Part shown: positions 30,176 through 38,983 of the stretch, in pieces
How the letters are laid out: every line of letters starts with the position of its first letter
Numbering within the stretch: position 1 is the first letter of the stretch
Assembly (NCBI GenBank): GCA_910578515.1
Contig: CAJTQR010000002.1
Location: 372,001 to 436,000, forward strand
DNA: 64,000 nt
DNA from: an uncultured Duncaniella sp.
GTDB lineage: Bacteria; Bacteroidota; Bacteroidia; Bacteroidales; Muribaculaceae
Direction of reading: 5' to 3'
Program-made: the position numbers and the translations under genes
Notes under the pieces: generated by a model
Database searches by the model: none
Told to the model about the DNA's origin: nothing
What the model saw: the letters and a program-made list of their open reading frames with translations, nothing else

Positions 30176-33100
30176 TCACAGCATGATTTTTTGCGACGGC
30201 GCAGAAGCAGGATAAAGCCTACTAATGCCACAATCACAATGGCACCTACAATAATACCATTTATGCGGCCGGTGGTCTGCTCGGTTGAATTCAGCTCCTC
30301 TTTCTCCATTACCATGCCATCATTGTCAGCATCTGAGATGTTCTCGGCCCGTATGGTCCCGATGGCCTGATTGTACTTGACCGCAGTCTCCTTGGAAACA
30401 TTCGAAGAGATGAAATCGCGTAATTTTGGATTGTCACATACGAATCCGGAGCATGAGGGTTGGTATTCATTCACCACTTCGGTGTGGAGGGCTGCTAACT
30501 CGGCGATTTGTTCGGGAGATGCATCCCACATCCCTTTGCGGACGGTTTCGAGCATCACAGCCGTGATTTCCTCGATGGCGGCGGGATTGGTGGAGGTGAA
30601 ATACTCCTTTACACCAAGGTTATTCTTGTCAGCCACATAGGTGTCGTATATGTCATCCCATAGCTCGTCATCTATAGCGGCCGGTTTCATCACGTTCCAT
30701 CCGTAGGTGTTGCGGATTATGTCGGCGAAAGCAGAGGCATCGCCTGAACCACCTTTCATCTTCCCTTTGATGTAGGTGGGGTTGAGGATAGTGGTGCGGC
30801 TCTCCACACCGATAGCCTCTTTGACCTCCTGCATGCGGTTGTTGTTGCGGTTACGGTAGTCACTGAGATAGGCTTCGGGGTCCTTACCGGTAACATTGCG
30901 CACCGCCAGGTTCATGCCACCCATGAATTCATACACGTGGTCGAGACTCAACGCCCCCCATGTGTTGCTTTGGCGGGGCTGCACTACAACGTCAGTACGG
31001 GTCAACGCCGCTTCGAAGGCAAAGTCGCGCATCTTTTCCCAATCCTCCTCGCTGCCATAGATTGCCCCCATGTTGTTCATGTAGGTTTCGGCGATTTCCG
31101 ATTCGTTTTCCCAACGGTCGCCGGCTTCGACCATCCCCTGGATGCCGCTGCCATAATTACCGTTGACACCTCCGAACACACGGGCTGTTGAAAGCTCACG
31201 GGCTTCCTTGGGGGTGACACCTTTGTCAACGAGATGTTGCTCGGACTCAATCACACCTTCCGCCACAAAGTTGGGAAATTCCTTGTCGGAAGCATCGGCA
31301 GCCATCTTGACTGCACGGCTGATGAGGAACAGGCGTGATGCCGCGAGGTCGCGTAGCTGTCCGCTTGTCTGTACCACAACGTCGATGCGCGGGCGTCCAA
31401 GCTCGGCAGAGGGGATGAGGCGCAGGTCGGTGACACGTCCGAAGGGGTCGCGGAGAGGCTCGACACCAAGCATGTAGAGTATCTGAGCTATTGTGGCACC
31501 CTCGGTCTCAATAAATTCGCTGCTCCAGAGGGTGTAGCTGACTTTGCGTGGAAGAGAGTCACCGTGAGCTTTGCGGTACATGGCAAGAGTGCTTTCGGCA
31601 AGAGCCTTGCCTTTTTCCCAAGCCACAGCTGAAGGGGTCTCCTCGGCATTGACCGCAAACATGTTGCGTCCGGTGGGAAGTACGTTGGGGTTGAGGACAG
31701 GGTCACCGCCGGAGGTCGGAGCGATGTAGCCGCCGTTGAGAGCCTTGACCATTGAATTCATCTCAGAGGTCGGGCTGCCAGCTAATGCAGTGCGGTATTT
31801 GATGATATTGTTGACTGCGCGTTCCACTTCGGTGACAGCCATTGCAAATTCCATCTGCTCTTTGTTAAGAGTGGGCACGCTCATACCCGGCATTCCGGCG
31901 CCGCTGTGCGGGTTTCCGGCAGCAGGGGTACCCGCTGACTTCTTGCGCTTCATTGCAGCTTCCATCTTCTTGATGGCTTCCTCGTCAGCCCCCATTTTCT
32001 TTGCCATTTCAAGGGCTTTTTCGGGGCTCATACCTGCCTTTGACATCATTGACTTCATTCCTGATGTTTTGGGGCGGTCGGAAAGCTTGGCTGCAGCAGT
32101 ACCGGCAGGAGTCATCATAGACCCCATCACCATCATGCGTGACAGCAGATTTTTTGAGCCATTGATTGATGATTCGATGGCACGTGCGCTGTCGAGTTCG
32201 GCGGCTGTTATACCAGCAATCCGGCAGATTTCGGCGTCATCAACGGTACGGGCTGATGAGAGGAGCGAATTTACCATGCCTTTTGCTTTGTTGACATAAG
32301 TATGGGTAAAGCGTGTGCGCTCATGCTCATAATCTATGTCGGTGCGACCGTGCTGCTTGTCGAGGTTATAAAGACTGTAGGCTATAGGGTCGACAGTCAT
32401 GGCATAAACGGTGGAATTTATGTTCTCATCCGCATAAGGCTGTTCCATAACGTAGAGAGCACCGGTGATTTTCTCGTTTGCAAGCTCCTCGGCAAAATTT
32501 TCAATGCGGATTATGTCGTCGGCGGAGTAGGGTTGGGAGAGAATGCTGTCGAGACGCAGTTCACGGTGAATGCCGAGTTCGACGGTGTATTTCTTAACCA
32601 GAAGCGAAGCTTTGTTTACAGCATTTTCATTCGGATTGTCGGCGCCGCTCTGGCGATTGTATTCATTTATGGCATCAGAGAGATTTTTGTATATGCCGCG
32701 AACCTCGCTCTCCATGAATGGAGGTGTGAGATAGTTGACTATGCCGGCATAGCTGCGGCGCTTGGCTATCATCGCCTCGCCCACATTGCTTGTGGAGTAG
32801 ACATAAATGTGAGGCATAGTACCGACCAGACGGTCAGACCAGTCATTGCTGCCAAGCGACACTTGTTTTCTCGGAGTGTATTCGAGACTTCCATGAGCAC
32901 CGAAGTGAATGAGAGCGTCAGCCTCAAAACCGTAGCGCGCCCAGAGATATGCAGCCACATAGTTGTGGGGGGGAGCTGCATCCGTGCCATGGACTATTTT
33001 GAAATCATCGTCACCGAGACCGGCAGCAGTCTGAGGAATCAGCACTACATTGCCGAAGCGAAGGCGAGCGAGTGCGAGGTCTCCATCGGCTGTCTTCAAA

Positions 33101-34503
33101 CCGTGACCGGGGAATGCTCCGTCCACTCCGTCAATATCGTTGCGCATCTCCTTTGAGAATGCTGCCTCGCACCATTTCTCATAGTCGGCCGAATTGATAA
33201 TTTCGGGTGAGTGGGCTTTGACAAAATCCTCTTTAGCACCCATGGCGTACTCATTGAACACCTTACCCTGTTCGTTGATGCGGCGTTCGAGCTCGGCAGC
33301 TGATGCGGGTAGATTGTCAACCTTATATCCTTCGGTCTTCAGACGAGTCAGAAGATTAAAGAGCGATGGCGCAACCTCCATGCCTTCGGCAACGAGAGCG
33401 TTTTGTCCGGGACCTTTGAAATAGAAGATAGCAATCTTTTTGTCATTATTGGGTGTGGTGCGGAGCGAGAGATAGTTATTGACAGTCTCTACAAATTCAC
33501 CAAGACGACCGGGGATAGCTTTGACGTATGGCAACCCGTCATCGCCGGGGAAATGTGCAAAAAGAGTGAAGGGGCGTATAGCTCCGTCGATTTCCGGAGT
33601 GACGATGCTCTGCGACATGAAGCCTCCGTTCATCCCCATCTTATCCGCCATCCATTCGTCGTAGTCGCGGTTGGCATTGACGGGCGAGAAAAGGGTGATG
33701 TTATTTTCGTTAAGATAATTCACCACCATGTCGCCCATGCGTCCGTGAGCCATGTTTATGATGGCAGAAGCCTGAATGGAGTCGGCATGTCCGTTTTTGA
33801 TAAGGAGCTGAATAGTGTTGACCGGATATACCATATTTCCGGTGCTTTCCAGTGAGTCAATAAGCTGTTCTGGCACACCCATCATGCCGGTAAGGATGAT
33901 ACGGGGAGCACCCTCCTTGAATTTGCCGTTTTTCTTAAGGAATGCTTCATAGTCGGATACAGAATTGAAATTCAGGTCATCCTCCTCGCCGGGATAGTAA
34001 ATGAGTGAAGAGGCGGCAACAACAGGATTGCCCGGCTCGGCCATGAAGAATTTCTTTCCGTCGATGAATTTACGCACATATCTCAGAAGGTTCCTGTAAT
34101 TGTTTTTACCGCCGCTGAGATATTGTTTCAAGAACTCAGTATCCACAGAGTCCACCGATACGATATGGTTCTGAGGATTAGTGGCGCCTATAGTGAGCAC
34201 CGGAGTGCCGTTTTCAGCAGCTTTGATTAGTTCCTGGCGTTGTTCGTCCGTGATGCGGAGCCCCATGCCGGTGACAAATACCATGTGGTATTTGCCGGCT
34301 TTGTCGAGCTGCTCTACCGGCAGTTCCTCTATTTTTATAAATGAATTGTCGTTGACCTTTGCTATCTGCCCTAAAGTGATGGTCTGGAAATTAACAAATG
34401 CAATTCGGGTTGATGAGGCGAAGGCATTCCACAGCAAATAGCCTGCGGTAAGAAAAATAACGCAGGCGATTGTGATGATGATTACTTTTTTTTGTTGTTT
34501 CAT
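30172..34503 (-). CDS. hmuS: CobN/magnesium-chelatase-like protein HmuS
   Basis: 1443 residues, a full-length CobN homologue anchored at both ends: transmembrane segments at about 6-28 and 1414-1435. The body contains the CobN hallmark HFGAHGSLEYTPRKQ (His533, His537). In this operon setting the protein is HmuS, not a cobaltochelatase. HmuS proteins are linked to haem use, and I recall recent work proposing that they remove iron from haem anaerobically (reverse chelatase). Unusual features are a Met-rich segment (17 Met between residues 790 and 888) and an EF-hand-like loop DADNDGMVMEKE at 1391-1402 just before the C-terminal helix. It overlaps hmuR and hmuT by 4 bp. Family and operon call are strong; the reaction is from literature memory. 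Confidence 0.92.
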   Translation of the reverse strand: MKQQKKVIIITIACVIFLTAGYLLWNAFASSTRIAFVNFQTITLGQIAKVNDNSFIKIEELPVEQLDKAGKYHMVFVTGMGLRITDEQRQELIKAAENGTPVLTIGATNPQNHIVSVDSVDTEFLKQYLSGGKNNYRNLLRYVRKFIDGKKFFMAEPGNPVVAASSLIYYPGEEDDLNFNSVSDYEAFLKKNGKFKEGAPRIILTGMMGVPEQLIDSLESTGNMVYPVNTIQLLIKNGHADSIQASAIINMAHGRMGDMVVNYLNENNITLFSPVNANRDYDEWMADKMGMNGGFMSQSIVTPEIDGAIRPFTLFAHFPGDDGLPYVKAIPGRLGEFVETVNNYLSLRTTPNNDKKIAIFYFKGPGQNALVAEGMEVAPSLFNLLTRLKTEGYKVDNLPASAAELERRINEQGKVFNEYAMGAKEDFVKAHSPEIINSADYEKWCEAAFSKEMRNDIDGVDGAFPGHGLKTADGDLALARLRFGNVVLIPQTAAGLGDDDFKIVHGTDAAPPHNYVAAYLWARYGFEADALIHFGAHGSLEYTPRKQVSLGSNDWSDRLVGTMPHIYVYSTSNVGEAMIAKRRSYAGIVNYLTPPFMESEVRGIYKNLSDAINEYNRQSGADNPNENAVNKASLLVKKYTVELGIHRELRLDSILSQPYSADDIIRIENFAEELANEKITGALYVMEQPYADENINSTVYAMTVDPIAYSLYNLDKQHGRTDIDYEHERTRFTHTYVNKAKGMVNSLLSSARTVDDAEICRIAGITAAELDSARAIESSINGSKNLLSRMMVMGSMMTPAGTAAAKLSDRPKTSGMKSMMSKAGMSPEKALEMAKKMGADEEAIKKMEAAMKRKKSAGTPAAGNPHSGAGMPGMSVPTLNKEQMEFAMAVTEVERAVNNIIKYRTALAGSPTSEMNSMVKALNGGYIAPTSGGDPVLNPNVLPTGRNMFAVNAEETPSAVAWEKGKALAESTLAMYRKAHGDSLPRKVSYTLWSSEFIETEGATIAQILYMLGVEPLRDPFGRVTDLRLIPSAELGRPRIDVVVQTSGQLRDLAASRLFLISRAVKMAADASDKEFPNFVAEGVIESEQHLVDKGVTPKEARELSTARVFGGVNGNYGSGIQGMVEAGDRWENESEIAETYMNNMGAIYGSEEDWEKMRDFAFEAALTRTDVVVQPRQSNTWGALSLDHVYEFMGGMNLAVRNVTGKDPEAYLSDYRNRNNNRMQEVKEAIGVESRTTILNPTYIKGKMKGGSGDASAFADIIRNTYGWNVMKPAAIDDELWDDIYDTYVADKNNLGVKEYFTSTNPAAIEEITAVMLETVRKGMWDASPEQIAELAALHTEVVNEYQPSCSGFVCDNPKLRDFISSNVSKETAVKYNQAIGTIRAENISDADNDGMVMEKEELNSTEQTTGRINGIIVGAIVIVALVGFILLLRRRKKSCCE

Positions 34504-36437
34504 TTCCTGAAAAACTCGTCAATATCTATCGACATACCTACTGATACGGTGGTACCGTTGGTAGTCGGGGAATTGTTATAATAATATTTCGGGACATAGT
34601 TGAGGAGATTATCCACGGCAAGAGTGATGTTGACCCCTTTGTATACGTTGTGGGTAGTGTTGAGTTTCCACATCATGTAGGCGGGGTAAGTGACACGCTC
34701 GGTGTCCTCATAGGAGCTTACGGAGGTATACTCGTCGACTGTGACTTTTGACAGTATTCGGCCGTTGAGTGCGGCGGAGAGTCCGTAGTGTTTCCAATTG
34801 CGTGAATAGTCGAATCGGACCGTGGCGGTATGAGGACGAGTGGACGATGTGTAGGGTTGACCTTTCTTCACATGCTCGTGAGTGAACATGTAGGATAGAC
34901 GTGTGCCGAAACCACAAGCTGCCCGCCATGACACATTGGCATCAATCCCCGCTATGGTGACTTTGTCGATATTGGTGTAGACCTGACCTTTCAGCGCCTG
35001 GCTCCAGGCTGTGGTGATGCGGTCGTCCACGAGATTGCAGAAACCGCCGATGTTGAAGTTGAGTAACCGGTGAGTATATTCAGCAGAAAGCTGCAGGTTG
35101 TGGCTTGTCTCAGGCTTCAGGTCAGGGTTGCCGTAAATCATGAAAATCCCCGCCATATCAAAGTCCATGTACATCTCTTTGAGAGTCGGAGCACGGAATC
35201 CACCGGAGTATGACCCTCGGAGCGCCACATTGTCGAGCTTGTACATCATGCTGAGGCGTGAGGATGCATGCTTCATTTTAGCTTCGGAGAAATAATCGTA
35301 GCGTGCGCCGGCTATGATGTTGAGGTTCTTGATGAAATTCATATCGAACTGTGCGAATCCGTCGGCGGTGACCTGTGATTTGTTGCCCCCGTTGGTAAAT
35401 TGGTAGCTTTTAAGATAATCGCGCATCACGTCACCACCTACAGTAAGGATATGCTTGCCCCCGAAAGTGTGGTTGTAGATGGCACGGGCGCCATTCTGCA
35501 CGTTGCTGTACTTTCTCACATCCTTGGAGGTGATGGTAAGGAAGTCGCTTTTGTCATATTGGTCAAAGTTGTAGGAAAGTTCCAGATTATCATCAGGCGA
35601 GAAAGTGTAGATACCACGAAGACCACCGGAGAAATCCCTATATCTGTCGCGTGATGCTTCCTGAGCGTTGCGCTGTCTGAAATAATATCCGGCACGTGCA
35701 ATCAGTTTAAGCTTGTCGGTGGCCTTGATGGTGAGACGTTCCTTCACGTTCCAGTTGTAACCGCCGTAGAAACGGTTGTAGTCCCCCTCATTCTTCATGT
35801 TGTAGGAGTCGATGTGGTTGTACTGGAGGGTAGTGGAACTGTTGACCTTTCCGGCGTTGAAGCTTACCACACCACCATAGCGCTGCTCATTGTGGGCACC
35901 ATAACGGGCGTTGAGATTGACACGCCAAGGCTCAGTCTCATCGCGGCTGATAATGTTCACCACTCCTCCCACGGCATTGGAACCGTACAGGGAGGATGCA
36001 CCACCCTTGACAATTTCAATACGACCCACGTTGTTGAGATTCAGACGGTTGTAGTCAACGTTGTCAAGGGTTTCACCGGCAAGGCGTTCACCGTCCACAA
36101 GAAAGAGTACAGAATTACCACCGAAACCTTGCATGTTGAGCGAGACCTGCTGGTTCATTGAATAAGTGAATTCGATGCCCGGAAGCTCTGATTGGAGCAG
36201 GTCGCTGATATTTGTGGCATCAGTTTTTTTGATGTCAAGCTCAGAGATTACACGGGTGAGAATCGGGGAGTTTTTCAGTAACTTAGGGGTTCGGGTGCCG
36301 GTCACTACTATTGTGTTAAGCTCCAGTTCCCAGGCTTTTTCAAGCGAGTCGAGTTTCTCCTTTGTCAGAGAAGATGACTGGGCGAAGCAAAGGATAGGGA
36401 GAGAATATAGCAAATAAGTCACTATGGCTTTTCTCAT
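34500..36437 (-). CDS. hmuR: TonB-dependent haem receptor HmuR
   Basis: 645 residues. The signal peptide ends CFAQ; the TonB-box region and plug (NTIVVTGTRTPKLLKNSPIL, then GFGGNSVLFLVDGERLAGETLDNVD) occupy about 40-165, and the rest is a 22-strand-type barrel. The haem-receptor boxes are present: FRAP at 414-417 and NPDL at 437-440, the counterpart of FRAP/NPNL in known haem receptors. It brings haem, or haem delivered by HmuY, across the outer membrane with TonB energy. It starts 3 bp after hmuY ends and overlaps hmuS by 4 bp. Confidence 0.93.
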   Translation of the reverse strand: MRKAIVTYLLYSLPILCFAQSSSLTKEKLDSLEKAWELELNTIVVTGTRTPKLLKNSPILTRVISELDIKKTDATNISDLLQSELPGIEFTYSMNQQVSLNMQGFGGNSVLFLVDGERLAGETLDNVDYNRLNLNNVGRIEIVKGGASSLYGSNAVGGVVNIISRDETEPWRVNLNARYGAHNEQRYGGVVSFNAGKVNSSTTLQYNHIDSYNMKNEGDYNRFYGGYNWNVKERLTIKATDKLKLIARAGYYFRQRNAQEASRDRYRDFSGGLRGIYTFSPDDNLELSYNFDQYDKSDFLTITSKDVRKYSNVQNGARAIYNHTFGGKHILTVGGDVMRDYLKSYQFTNGGNKSQVTADGFAQFDMNFIKNLNIIAGARYDYFSEAKMKHASSRLSMMYKLDNVALRGSYSGGFRAPTLKEMYMDFDMAGIFMIYGNPDLKPETSHNLQLSAEYTHRLLNFNIGGFCNLVDDRITTAWSQALKGQVYTNIDKVTIAGIDANVSWRAACGFGTRLSYMFTHEHVKKGQPYTSSTRPHTATVRFDYSRNWKHYGLSAALNGRILSKVTVDEYTSVSSYEDTERVTYPAYMMWKLNTTHNVYKGVNITLAVDNLLNYVPKYYYNNSPTTNGTTVSVGMSIDIDEFFRK

Positions 36438-36440
36438 CTC

Positions 36441-37103
36441 CTATAAATTTAGCGGGTACATATACTGTATGGTCATATAACCTTTCACCCCAATGGCGTC
36501 CATGTAATTATCCAGACGGATGGCTGCTGTCGAGCCATCGTTGAGACGGAGGATATAGACCTTATTGGACGGGGTGTAGACAGGTGGCATGCTGGACTTA
36601 TCTACATTCAGCCACTTTGAGAGTTCGGTGTTGTAGTCGGATTCGGCGTATGAGAGATAGCCGTCCATCATGGTGGACATATCGGTTACAATCACATCAG
36701 TGGTGTGTATATCCTTCACATATTCACCATTTCCGGTGTCGGGCTTCACAACGTTGGCAAGCGAATAGAAGCCGGTGGCACCTGTCTCCATCACAGCTCC
36801 GTTGTTGGTCTTGGTGTCGTAACGGTGCACCGCCAAATCCCATTGTGCCGGCGCTTCGTCATTGACATCGCGCACATCAATGCTTTTCGATGTGAAATCA
36901 ATATATACCCACTTGGTGTAGTCAGTGGCGTCAATATATATTGAACCCGGTTCCGATTCGGTGGCAAATGTAAGGAATCCGTATTCAGAGATGGTTTCAG
37001 ATGATGCTTCATCGTAAATATCGCTGAATATGCCATTGCATGCCGGGAACAGCATTGCTGCTGCCCCCGACATGATGAATGTGGTGAGAAATTTCTTAAG
37101 CAT
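36441..37103 (-). CDS. hmuY: HmuY family haem-binding lipoprotein
   Basis: 220 residues. The lipoprotein signal ends LFPAC (Cys22), and the mature protein begins NGIFSDIYDEAS. The middle region (IYIDATDYTKWVYIDFTS, then QWDLAVHRYDTKTNNGAVMETGATGFY) matches HmuY folds, which are all-beta hands that grip haem. P. gingivalis HmuY uses two His ligands; here the matching positions seem to hold Met105 and one of Met142/145/146, as in Met-Met haemophores of other Bacteroidales, though His133 cannot be excluded. It captures haem from host or community haemoproteins and passes it to HmuR. The gene lies between the calycin-like lipoprotein and hmuR, with short gaps. Confidence 0.88.
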   Translation of the reverse strand: MLKKFLTTFIMSGAAAMLFPACNGIFSDIYDEASSETISEYGFLTFATESEPGSIYIDATDYTKWVYIDFTSKSIDVRDVNDEAPAQWDLAVHRYDTKTNNGAVMETGATGFYSLANVVKPDTGNGEYVKDIHTTDVIVTDMSTMMDGYLSYAESDYNTELSKWLNVDKSSMPPVYTPSNKVYILRLNDGSTAAIRLDNYMDAIGVKGYMTIQYMYPLNL

Positions 37104-37134
37104 TTCAATAACCTCTTATCCGTTGGGATTATGA

Positions 37135-37602
37135 TTATTCTTCAGGCATTGTGCCGGTCTTGAAAAGGACTGTCAGACCACCCATCACGCTTGGCATTGT
37201 GAATTTGAATTGCGGAGCAGCCTTGTCAGTATCGACTTCACCGGTGAAAGTGCAGGGATATTCTTTGATGTTACCGTTCATACCCATCTTGGTGACACCT
37301 TCGCCTGAGAGTATGAATTTGTCACCGCTCTTCACGGCTGTTACTCCTGTAACGCTGTATTCACCGTAATTTTCGGAGGTATATGAGACGTTGAAAGTAT
37401 TGTTGGCGGCAGCTTCGATTTTCAGGGTCTGGTTATCTGCGTAATCATCCTGGAAATAGGCGCAATCTACCTTGGTGTAACCGGTGTATGTTCCGGGGAC
37501 TACATTTTCAGCAGTGATTTTGTTTTCGGGTTCATCATCATCACTACATGCTGCGAAAGTCAAGCAAGCGAGCAGCATAATCAAGAAACGTAATTTTCTC
37601 AT
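37135..37602 (-). CDS. Calycin-like domain lipoprotein, first gene of the hmu operon
   Basis: 155 residues. The lipoprotein signal LLACLTFAAC (Cys19) is followed by SDDDEPEN, an acidic run that fits the Bacteroidota surface-lipoprotein export signal. The rest (VVPGTYTGYTKVDCAYFQDDY, FNVSYTSENYGEYSVTGVTAV, YPCTFTGEVDTD) reads as a small beta-barrel of the calycin-like type. Calycins bind small hydrophobic ligands, so a role in binding haem or a related porphyrin on the cell surface is plausible. It is the first gene after the hmu promoter. Family call moderate; ligand inferred from operon only. Confidence 0.75.
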   Translation of the reverse strand: MRKLRFLIMLLACLTFAACSDDDEPENKITAENVVPGTYTGYTKVDCAYFQDDYADNQTLKIEAAANNTFNVSYTSENYGEYSVTGVTAVKSGDKFILSGEGVTKMGMNGNIKEYPCTFTGEVDTDKAAPQFKFTMPSVMGGLTVLFKTGTMPEE

Positions 37603-37642
37603 TGGTTTGATATATTTAATTGTTATTTGATTTTTCCGAATG

Positions 37643-37650
37643 CAAAATTA
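37643..37650 (-). promoter_or_regulatory. -7 promoter element of the hmu operon
   Basis: Minus-strand TAATTTTG, 41 bp before the ATG at 37602. No TTTG at the -33 spacing, suggesting an activator-dependent or iron/haem-controlled promoter. The divergent regulator gene starts 190 bp away. Confidence 0.55.
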
Positions 37651-37797
37651 GATATTAGGATTATGGGTGAAAATACTTAAAAATAGGGTAAATGACATAT
37701 CAGCCAGCCACGTGTTTAATCAAAAATAGTGGGACAAATAACGTATTGCGTGATTTTTTCATCATTTTTGGGTATGGTGGGATTTGTAAGGTAAATG

Positions 37798-37822
37798 TAC
37801 CTTTGCATGGGGTAAAATCCCC
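37798..37822 (+). promoter_or_regulatory. -7 element and small palindrome upstream of the hemerythrin-LuxR gene
   Basis: TACCTTTG at 37798-37805 matches TAnnTTTG. GGGGTAAAATCCCC at 37809-37822 is a perfect palindromic hairpin at the predicted transcription start, 12 bp before the ATG. It could be an autoregulatory operator or a 5' RNA stem. Confidence 0.5.
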
Positions 37823-37833
37823 AGGGAAAAATA

Positions 37834-38793
37834 ATGGATAAGCAGAGTGAATATGTGCCTCAAAACAGAATGAGGGAAATAATAGTGGACAATACCCGGC
37901 TCCTCATGGTCATAAGCCGTTTCGGCATAGCGTTTGGGTTCGGTGACAGTACCATAAAAGAGGTATGTGATTCAAATAATGTTGATTGCGATACATTTTT
38001 GGCTGTGTCGAATCTTCTTAGTTCACGTGGGTACGGTGGTTACAACATATCATTGCATACTCTCATGGGTTATCTTAAACATGCCCATACCTCTTTTATA
38101 GATTTCGTACTTCCATCAATCCGCAGGAAGCTCATCGAAGGTATAAATTATTCGGATACGAATGATGTGGCATATCTGCTCATGAAATTCTACGATGATT
38201 ATGTGGTGGAGGTGAGACGCCACATGGAGTATGAGAATGACACCATCTTTGCTTATGTGGAGGGTCTTCTCAAAGGAAACATCGACGAGGAGTTCAGCAT
38301 ATCGCAGTTTTCAGTCAATCACAATCACATGGCGTCGAAACTCAATGACCTTAAAGATATCTTTATTTATCATTATAAACAGCGACACAATGATTTGCTC
38401 AGCTCGGCTCTTTCCGATATAATAGAATGTGAGCGTGACCTGATGGCGCATTTTGAGGTGGAAAGCAAATTGTTTGTGCCTGCAGTGGAGAAATTGGAGT
38501 GCAGTCTGCGTTCACGGTTGTCAGTTGTGGCGACTGAAGAGCGTGATGATGAGGAGGAGACCGATGCACAGTTGGAGTCGCTCAGCGACAGGGAGAAGGA
38601 TATAGTGAGGTGCGTGGCATGCGGTATGTCAAACAAGGAAATAGCCGACAAGCTCTGTCTGTCAATCCATACCATCACCACGCATCGCCGCAACATAAGT
38701 TCCAAACTCTGCATTCATTCAGCCGCCGGACTGACCATATTCGCCATACTTCACCATCTTGTAGAGCTGAAGGATGTCAATCCCCAGCAGTGA
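37834..38793 (+). CDS. Hemerythrin-like sensor fused to a LuxR-type HTH (transcriptional regulator)
   Basis: 319 residues, no membrane segment. Residues about 15-62 resemble the ScdA/RIC N-terminal (DUF542) segment but the usual CC pair is missing (GIAFGFGDSTIKEVC). Residues 75-215 have the spacing of a hemerythrin HHE four-helix bundle, with candidate diiron ligands His83/85, His130 with Glu132/134, His163/165, and His206 with Glu208/210. Residues about 245-305 are a LuxR/GerE helix-turn-helix (LSDREKDIVRCVACGMSNKEIADKL and IHTITTHRRNISSKL). This is a DNA-binding regulator sensing O2, NO or iron state through a diiron site. Divergent placement 231 bp from the hmu operon points to control of haem uptake. 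Sensing chemistry is inferred. Confidence 0.85.
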   Translation: MDKQSEYVPQNRMREIIVDNTRLLMVISRFGIAFGFGDSTIKEVCDSNNVDCDTFLAVSNLLSSRGYGGYNISLHTLMGYLKHAHTSFIDFVLPSIRRKLIEGINYSDTNDVAYLLMKFYDDYVVEVRRHMEYENDTIFAYVEGLLKGNIDEEFSISQFSVNHNHMASKLNDLKDIFIYHYKQRHNDLLSSALSDIIECERDLMAHFEVESKLFVPAVEKLECSLRSRLSVVATEERDDEEETDAQLESLSDREKDIVRCVACGMSNKEIADKLCLSIHTITTHRRNISSKLCIHSAAGLTIFAILHHLVELKDVNPQQ

Positions 38794-38910
38794 GTGGAAA
38801 GTGTCGACTCGGGAATGTCTGTCATGCCGGAGTGGCGGATTGGAACATCGATTAAATGAGAGGTTGCTTAAAAACAATCTCTTATTTTTTTTATATTATC
38901 CGATAATTCT

Positions 38911-38918
38911 TATCTTTG
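38911..38918 (+). promoter_or_regulatory. -7 promoter element of the GH43/DUF4450 operon
   Basis: TATCTTTG, 65 bp before the ATG at 38984. It shows that an in-frame ATG at 38774 lies upstream of the transcript start. The rest of 38794-38983 shows nothing else. Confidence 0.5.
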
Positions 38919-38983
38919 CAAGTAAATATAAATTAAACGACCTTAGAATCTATCACATTGCAAATCCCAAAAGTGTAACAATT

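Noticed and set aside
31736..33156. Long plus-strand reading frames within hmuS
   Set aside because: They lie wholly inside a full-length conserved gene on the other strand and have no recognisable domains; shadows of codon bias.
30172..34503. CobN as cobaltochelatase for B12 synthesis together with the cob genes in the window
   Set aside because: It sits in a complete hmu operon (hmuY, hmuR, hmuT, hmuU, hmuV), has membrane anchors at both ends, and no CobS/CobT-type ATPase chelatase subunits or corrin-ring genes are present. HmuS is the better call. The cobS and cobT here are the unrelated nucleotide-loop enzymes.
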